Assembly (NCBI GenBank): GCA_023415595.1
Contig: JAEZJW010000145.1
Location: 1-18,504, forward strand
DNA: 18,504 nt
From: Bacillota bacterium
GTDB taxonomy: Bacteria > Bacillota > Clostridia > Lachnospirales > Lachnospiraceae
Direction of reading: 5' to 3'
Shown here: positions 13,919-18,504 of the stretch, piece by piece
How the letters are laid out: each line of letters begins with the position of its first letter
Numbering within the stretch: the first letter of the stretch is position 1
Notes under the pieces: generated by a model
Seen by the model: only the letters and a program-made list of their open reading frames with translations
What the model was told of the DNA's origin: nothing
Database searches by the model: none
Made by a program: the position numbers and the translations under genes

Positions 13919-14710
13919 ATGGGAAAAATAAGAATACAAGAATCCGATAGAACTGAACCTGAGGTGAAGGAAAGTGCCTGCGGACTTCATTGCATTCAGA
14001 TACGTGATATCAGTGTAAGGGACGGAGACAAGATAATTATCGAGAATATCAATCTTCATATTCATTGTGGCAAATTGACCGTAATCATAGGTAAGAATGG
14101 TGCAGGTAAATCCACACTGATCAAGGCCATTCTTGGTGAGCTGCGGCACGAAGGCAGTATAGAGTTCACGGATCTGAAGGATCACACAATGTCCAAGCTT
14201 AGTATAGGGTATGTTCCACAGCATATCAACCTGGAGAAGAATACACCTATGAGCGTGTATGACCTATTTGCCGGTTATATCAGTAATTTGCCAATTTTCC
14301 TGCGAAAGAACCGGAGGGTGTATGAGAGGGTGAAGGAGCAGCTGAGTATCTTTGATGCTCAGGATTACATTGATCAGAGAGTCTGTGATCTGTCGGGCGG
14401 CGAGCTTCAGAGAGTATTGTTGTCCATCGCAGTCACACCGGTACCTAAACTGCTGCTGTTGGACGAGCCGGTATCCGGTATCGATAAGAACGGGATGGAA
14501 TTATTCTATCATAACATAGAGAATCTGAAGAGGAATTATGATCTTGCCATGATTGTAGTCTCACACGATTTTGAATTCGTAAGTAAATATGCTGATTATG
14601 TCATTTTGATGGATCGTACCATCCTTAAGGAGGGTACGCCTGAAGAAGTTCTTCAGAGTGACGAATTTAAGAAGGTGTTCTGGGGAGGTAAAGATGGATA
14701 CAGTATATGA
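13919..14710 (+). CDS. znuC: Zinc-type ABC transporter ATPase
   Basis: A 263-residue ABC ATPase that powers the permease encoded next. Walker A is GKNGAGKST (58-66), the Q loop is Q101, the signature is LSGGELQ (158-164), Walker B is LLLLDEP (178-184) and the switch histidine is H216. About 25 extra residues precede the nucleotide-binding fold. An in-frame ATG at 13889 would add ten residues but has no convincing ribosome binding site, whereas the ATG at 13919 has AAGAGG 5 bases upstream, so 13919 is preferred. It lies 104 bases after znuA, in a gap with a weak hairpin (13838-13860), and overlaps the permease gene by 17 bases. Confidence 0.92.
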   Translation: MGKIRIQESDRTEPEVKESACGLHCIQIRDISVRDGDKIIIENINLHIHCGKLTVIIGKNGAGKSTLIKAILGELRHEGSIEFTDLKDHTMSKLSIGYVPQHINLEKNTPMSVYDLFAGYISNLPIFLRKNRRVYERVKEQLSIFDAQDYIDQRVCDLSGGELQRVLLSIAVTPVPKLLLLDEPVSGIDKNGMELFYHNIENLKRNYDLAMIVVSHDFEFVSKYADYVILMDRTILKEGTPEEVLQSDEFKKVFWGGKDGYSI

Positions 14711-15539
14711 TATCATGGAGACGCTCCTGCCATTCTCCTGGATGGAGTATGCATTTATGAAGAATGCACTGTTAGCAATATTGATCATTACTCCTTTGTT
14801 CGGCGTTCTGGGGACCATGATCGTCAATAACCGCATGGCCTTCTTCTCTGATGCTCTCGGACATTCTGCTTTGACCGGAATTGCATTGGGATCATTACTC
14901 GGTTTAACAGATTCAAATCTGTCGATGCTGGTATTTGCGGTCCTTTTTGCATTGCTGCTGAATAAAATCAAAAGGAGAAAAACCGTGTCCACAGATACGG
15001 TGATTTCAGTGTTCTCTTCCTTAAGCATTGCTTTAGGTCTGATGATACTATCCCAAGGCGGTAAATTTGCAAAATATTCGAATCTCCTGGTAGGAGATAT
15101 CTTAAGTATCACAGTCAAGGAAATCGGCTTATTACTTCTAATTTTTGCTGTCACGATTCTATTCTGGATGGTTGGTTTTAATAAACTGCATGCAGTGGGA
15201 GTGAATGAATCTCTTGCCAAAAGTAAAAATATTAATACCGATCTGATGGAGGATTGCTTCAGTGTGATTATCGCAATTATCATCATGTTCTCCATCAAGT
15301 GGGTTGGAATACTGATTATCAATGCGTTATTAATCCTTCCTGCGGCTGCCAGCAGAAATCTGTCTGCAAACATGAGGGAGTATCATCTATTCTCCGTAAT
15401 GATTTCCCTGTTCTCGGGAATAACTGGACTGATCATTTCCTATTACAGCGGGATGGCAGCGGGGCCGACCATTGTCATCATTGCGGCACTGTTGTTTTTC
15501 CTGACATTGTTCTTACGGCCAGCGAAAAGATATAGTTAA
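14694..15539 (+). CDS. znuB: Zinc-type ABC transporter permease
   Basis: A 281-residue membrane permease of the ABC-3 (ZnuB/TroC) family with about eight hydrophobic segments. The family motif MAFFSDALGHSALTGIALG (48-66) is present, as is the C-terminal region with INALLILPAAASRNLS. The ATG at 14694 is preceded by GGGGAGG (14682-14688). The frame is also open from a GTG at 14658, which lies deep inside the ATPase gene and has no such site. The overlap with the ATPase gene indicates translational coupling. Last gene of the operon, followed by the 15553-15601 hairpin. Confidence 0.93.
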   Translation: MDTVYDIMETLLPFSWMEYAFMKNALLAILIITPLFGVLGTMIVNNRMAFFSDALGHSALTGIALGSLLGLTDSNLSMLVFAVLFALLLNKIKRRKTVSTDTVISVFSSLSIALGLMILSQGGKFAKYSNLLVGDILSITVKEIGLLLLIFAVTILFWMVGFNKLHAVGVNESLAKSKNINTDLMEDCFSVIIAIIIMFSIKWVGILIINALLILPAAASRNLSANMREYHLFSVMISLFSGITGLIISYYSGMAAGPTIVIIAALLFFLTLFLRPAKRYS

Positions 15540-15552
15540 AGGACTATGATTA

Positions 15553-15601
15553 AGTGTCAAAAGGTGCTACCGCACTTTTCCCTCACGGTGCTTTTGACAC
15601 T
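15553..15601. terminator. Hairpin after the zinc operon (GTGTCAAAAG arms)
   Basis: AGTGTCAAAAG (15553-15563) and CTTTTGACACT (15591-15601) pair perfectly, and ACCG (15569-15572) pairs with CGGT (15586-15589) inside. It sits just after the znuB stop codon, where a terminator is expected, but there is no T-run beyond the stem. Its arms resemble the outer arm of the 186-441 element. Confidence 0.6.
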
Positions 15602-15684
15602 CATCCAAATAATAACATGTTCTATCTATACAAAATCCAGATTTTTGTATTATAATAATTGCATAATGAATGCTGGAGGCTTTT

Positions 15685-16806
15685 ATGAGCAAACCGAAGA
15701 TATACCTGAAAATTCTGACCAACTTTGTGATCGCAGTTCTGGTGCTGCTGTTTGTGTTCCTGCTTCTGCCGAAGATACTGGGCTTTTTCATGCCTTTTGT
15801 CATCGGCTGGATCGTGGCTATGATTGCAAATCCGTTGGTCAAATTTCTTGAGAAGAAAGTAAGAATCCTTAGAAAGCACAGCTCGGCAATTATTATTGTC
15901 GTAGTGGTTGCTCTAATCGTCGGTGCATTTTATCTGATCATCGCTGCCTTAGTGAGGGAAGTTAGATCCTTATCCGATGATCTGCCAAATATTTTTACCC
16001 AGGTAGAAGCACAGTTGGAACAATTCTCGAACCGGGTATCTGAGATTTCAGCCTCCCTGCCGGTAAGCCTCCAAAGAATAATTAACAATCTGTTGACCGG
16101 CATTAGCAATAACATAACGAATTTTAATTCGGAGGAGCATGTACTGACGATTTCGATGGCAGGTAATTTCGCTAAGAATATCGCTGAGATTTTCCTGATG
16201 ATCATCGTAACCATCCTGTCTGCATATTTCTTTATCGCGAAAAGGGATGAACTGGTTAACGGTCTGAAAAAGAATGTACCTAATTCCTTGAATAACGGAT
16301 GGGTCATTATCTACGATAATTTTAAGACAGCAGTAGGCGGATATTTTAAAGCACAGTTTAAGATTATGTTTATTATAATCGCAATCATGTTTATCGGATT
16401 TGAGATATTAGATGTTGGCTATTCCTTCTTACTGGCATTTGGCATAGCTCTTCTGGATTTACTGCCGGTGTTCGGTACCGGAGCAGTCCTCTGGCCTTGG
16501 GCAATTGTCGATATGCTGATGGGAAACTACGTGCGTGCCATCGGTTTGGTAGTAATCTATCTGGTCTGCCAGATTGTAAAGCAGATCCTTCAGCCCAAGA
16601 TGGTAGGAGACAGTATCGGAATCAGTCCTCTGGCAACTCTGGTTTTCATGTATATCGGGTATCGCTTCTACGGGGTACTGGGTATGATCCTAGGAATTCC
16701 GATCGGTATGGTAATTGTTAACCTGTATCGGATTGGTACCTTTGACCGTCTGATCGAGGGTTTCAGGATCATTATGCATGATATTAACGAGTTTAGAAAG
16801 TTTTAG
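15685..16806 (+). CDS. AI-2E/YtvI-family membrane protein
   Basis: A 373-residue polytopic protein of the AI-2E transporter (PerM/YtvI) family, with about seven or eight membrane segments. The N-terminal pair (about 8-50), a hydrophobic segment near 62-90, a cytoplasmic or extracellular helical region (about 90-165), and the conserved C-terminal core FGIALLDLLPVFGTG with KQILQPKMVGDSIGISPLATL are all visible. The DLLPVFGTG core with PWAI is close to sporulation integral membrane protein YtvI as I remember it. Substrate and function are not established for this subgroup. The start ATG at 15685 has GGAGG 5 bases upstream (15675-15679); an ATG at 15670 overlaps that region and lacks a site. A TATAAT box at 15651-15656 is present, but the -35 box is unclear. 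Confidence 0.88.
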   Translation: MSKPKIYLKILTNFVIAVLVLLFVFLLLPKILGFFMPFVIGWIVAMIANPLVKFLEKKVRILRKHSSAIIIVVVVALIVGAFYLIIAALVREVRSLSDDLPNIFTQVEAQLEQFSNRVSEISASLPVSLQRIINNLLTGISNNITNFNSEEHVLTISMAGNFAKNIAEIFLMIIVTILSAYFFIAKRDELVNGLKKNVPNSLNNGWVIIYDNFKTAVGGYFKAQFKIMFIIIAIMFIGFEILDVGYSFLLAFGIALLDLLPVFGTGAVLWPWAIVDMLMGNYVRAIGLVVIYLVCQIVKQILQPKMVGDSIGISPLATLVFMYIGYRFYGVLGMILGIPIGMVIVNLYRIGTFDRLIEGFRIIMHDINEFRKF

Positions 16807-16919
16807 ATAAATATAGAAAAATAATCCTAAAGTTCCATATACACTCAGAATATTCAGTGCTAATATAAAATCGGAGGAAAAGTAACCAACTAAAGATACA
16901 TTAGCTGAGGAGTAAGTAT

Positions 16920-17714
16920 ATGAAGGGTAATAGGTATGTAACAGACGGCGAAGTAATTATTACTTCGGACGAGATCAAAATGATTCTTGACCGGTATCGT
17001 ATCGGCAAGAAACCACTGGCTAAGCTCTTGGGCTGGGGGGAAACGACCATCATCCGATATATGGAGGGTGACATTCCCACGAATGAGTATTCAAACAAAT
17101 TAAAAGCCATTTTAAATGATCCTGAATTTTATTATGACTTATTAATGAAGCGTAAGGAATGCTTAACCGGTGTCGCGTACAAGAAAAGCAGACGAGCTGT
17201 ACTGTCGAAAATTATGTCATCCAAAATTTATGCGGTTGCGTATTATATCGTAAATAAGAGCAACGCAGAGATTTGCGCCAGTTATATCCAGTATCTGCTT
17301 TATTATGTTCAGGCGTTTTCTCTGGCGCTGTATGACAGAGAGATATTTCAAGAGGAATATTCCATCAACAATGAACATGTTCCTTATCTTAAGCTGTATG
17401 AGAGTATGAAGCGCTGCGGGATTCATACCTTGGAGCTGAATGAGGAATATCTGTCTGAGGAAGAGAAAGAACTGGTGGATGCCGTATTTGACAGCTATAC
17501 CTGGTTCGGTCCCAGAGCACTTGCAGCACTGACTGCTTTCGAGAAGTCCATGGTAAAGATATCAAGGGACAAATATAACAACAAGATCATCTCTAAGGAT
17601 ACGATCAAAGCATACTTCAAGGAAATCCTTGCTCAATACCACATCACGAACAGTAAAGAAATCTTCAATTACCCCGATCGCCGATTACAGGATATTAAGG
17701 AAATGATAGTATAG
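16920..17714 (+). CDS. HTH-Panacea (SocA/DUF4065-like) antitoxin-type protein
   Basis: A 264-residue protein with two parts. Residues about 15-78 form an HTH of the kind found in MqsA-type antitoxins (YRIGKKPLAKLLGWGETTII then RYMEGDIP). Residues about 102-236 resemble the Panacea domain (SocA/GepA, DUF4065): KIYAVAYYIVNKSN, YIQYLLYYVQAFSLALYDREIF, and FGPRALAALTAFEKSMV. The usual AW.YGPV.P element is replaced by YSINNEHVP, so the domain is divergent. Panacea proteins are mostly antitoxins next to a variety of toxins, but neither neighbour here is a toxin candidate: an AI-2E family gene lies upstream and typA downstream. It may be an orphan or a regulator. The ATG at 16920 follows GAGGAG (16907-16912). 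Confidence 0.78.
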   Translation: MKGNRYVTDGEVIITSDEIKMILDRYRIGKKPLAKLLGWGETTIIRYMEGDIPTNEYSNKLKAILNDPEFYYDLLMKRKECLTGVAYKKSRRAVLSKIMSSKIYAVAYYIVNKSNAEICASYIQYLLYYVQAFSLALYDREIFQEEYSINNEHVPYLKLYESMKRCGIHTLELNEEYLSEEEKELVDAVFDSYTWFGPRALAALTAFEKSMVKISRDKYNNKIISKDTIKAYFKEILAQYHITNSKEIFNYPDRRLQDIKEMIV

Positions 17715-18131
17715 CAGTGTACGGACTGCTGTATAGTTTCATTGTATATGTACAGGCTGTTGTTTGGGTTATTTATACGGAAAGGGAATATTGGTACCCC
17801 ACACACACTAATTGAAAGACATCCCGCCGGATAGGTATGCTGCCATCGAACATAAATGTTCGCTTTCAGCACACATATCCGGCGTTTTATCTTTCAAATA
17901 GTGCATTAAGGGGTATCCAACATCCCCTTTCCTTGAATAACACTTATGCAACAGCCTGGGATATACACACCGAATATGATAATCGATAAATTGATTGATA
18001 TATATAAATCGTTTATTTTCATGGATTTGAGCTTAACTTCCAATAGTTTTATTAGGTGAGTAACTATGTAATAAAATTATAAAGTCCATGTCTAGGTGGA
18101 CAGAGACTACAAATTAAGGCACTTGCAATAA
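17715..18131. other. Intergenic region between convergent Panacea and typA genes
   Basis: The first part holds the long palindrome described separately (17779-17932). The rest (about 17940-18130) is AT-rich with only weak short inverted repeats. No gene or RNA family is recognised. Confidence 0.5.
17779..17932. repeat. Rod-like 154-base palindromic intergenic element
   Basis: Arms pair progressively inward: 17779-17786 (GGAAAGGG) with 17925-17932, 17791-17800 (TTGGTACCCC) with 17910-17920 with one bulge, 17806-17810 with 17899-17903, 17812-17819 (TTGAAAGA) with 17890-17897, 17826-17833 (GCCGGATA) with 17876-17883, then 17835-17842 with 17867-17874 (one mismatch) and a CGAACA/TGTTCG tip with loop TAAA. 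The architecture is similar to the 186-441 element but the sequence differs. It may be a structured RNA, an mRNA 3' structure or a MITE relic. Confidence 0.7.
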
Positions 18132-18168
18132 TAAAAAAACAGAGAGATTCATAAAATCTCTCTGTTTT
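18132..18168 (-). terminator. Intrinsic terminator of typA
   Basis: A perfect 14-bp stem (18136-18149 with 18155-18168) closes on CATAA. On the minus strand the hairpin is followed by a long run of T, 12 bases after the typA stop codon. Confidence 0.92.
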
Positions 18169-18180
18169 ACTTTTCTGAGC

Positions 18181-18504
18181 TTAGCTGTTCTTGTTTCTTC
18201 TGTCTCTCATCCGCATCGTGGAGTCCAGGATCTTCTTGCGGATTCTTAAGGACTGGGGGGTTACCTCCAGGAGCTCATCCGTTTCAATAAACTCCAGAGC
18301 CTGTTCCAGGCTTAAGATTCTCGGCGGAACGAGACGGAGCGCTTCATCTGCGGAAGAGGAACGGGTATTGGTCAGCTGTTTCCTCTTGCAGACATTTACT
18401 TCGATGTCATCCGTTTTCGGGTTCTGCCCGACCACCATTCCTGCATAGACCTTGACGCCGGGGCCGATAAACAGGGCACCACGCTCCTGTGCATTATAGA
18501 GTCC
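18181..18504 (-). CDS. typA: Ribosome-associated GTPase TypA/BipA, C-terminal part (partial)
   Basis: The last 107 residues of TypA/BipA, a translational GTPase that binds the ribosome and helps 50S assembly and stress adaptation. The C-terminal signature is clear: GLYNAQERGALFIGPGVKVYAGMVVGQNP, then VNVCKRKQLTNTRSSSADEALRL, PPRILSLEQALEFIETDELLEVTPQSLRIRKK and a basic tail. The GTPase domain and the start codon lie beyond the right edge of the window. The stop codon TAA is at 18181-18183, followed by an intrinsic terminator. Confidence 0.96.
   Translation of the reverse strand, partial: GLYNAQERGALFIGPGVKVYAGMVVGQNPKTDDIEVNVCKRKQLTNTRSSSADEALRLVPPRILSLEQALEFIETDELLEVTPQSLRIRKKILDSTMRMRDRRNKNS

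Overview
The window looks like chromosomal DNA of a spore-forming, anaerobic member of the Clostridia, most likely a Lachnospiraceae species (an inference). The signs are low to moderate GC, GGAGG-type ribosome binding sites, sigma-A promoters, a glycyl-radical pyruvate formate-lyase behind a ZTP (pfl-motif) riboswitch, SleB-like and YtvI-like sporulation-associated families, a VanR/VanS-like two-component pair and an Ig-like major surface protein. No IS element, integrase, phage gene, tRNA or CRISPR array is visible.

Layout. (1) 1-147: 5' end of rnpB (minus) with its promoter. (2) 186-441: a rod-like 256-base palindromic element of unknown nature. (3) 558-2331: overlapping VanRS-like regulator/sensor genes, followed by a 70-base palindrome. 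(4) 2511-3299 (minus): an unusual AP2/HNH-like/AP2 protein. (5) 3728-4582: membrane-anchored SleB-like cell wall hydrolase, followed by a terminator and two 41-bp tandem hairpin repeats. (6) 4856-6346: threonine synthase. (7) 6788-9382: large secreted Ig-like surface protein with a strong promoter and a long leader. (8) 9561-11786 (minus): pyruvate formate-lyase with ZTP riboswitch and promoter; 12084-12584 (minus): ECF transporter S component. (9) 12852-15539: zinc-type ABC transporter operon (binding protein, ATPase, permease). (10) 15685-16806: YtvI/AI-2E family membrane protein. (11) 16920-17714: HTH-Panacea (SocA-like) protein with no toxin partner in view. (12) 17779-17932: a second long palindrome. 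(13) 18181-18504: 3' end of typA/bipA (minus), running off the window.

How the parts work together. Most units are independent single genes or short operons. The clearest regulatory logic is at pfl. Its promoter, ZTP aptamer and intrinsic terminator are stacked so that the conserved CCGCCTGGGCA strand of the aptamer is also the 5' arm of the terminator, which ties formate production to one-carbon/purine status. The zinc operon and the ECF S gene diverge from a 267-base region with several palindromes, including 7-1-7 repeats of the kind bound by Fur-family proteins such as Zur. Three genes make or modify the envelope: the surface protein, the SleB-like hydrolase and the VanRS-like sensor.

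No complete new multi-gene system can be demonstrated. The items most worth following up are the long structured intergenic palindromes (186-441, 17779-17932, 2332-2401), the orphan Panacea protein, the AP2/degenerate-HNH/AP2 protein, and several unassigned operator-like repeats.
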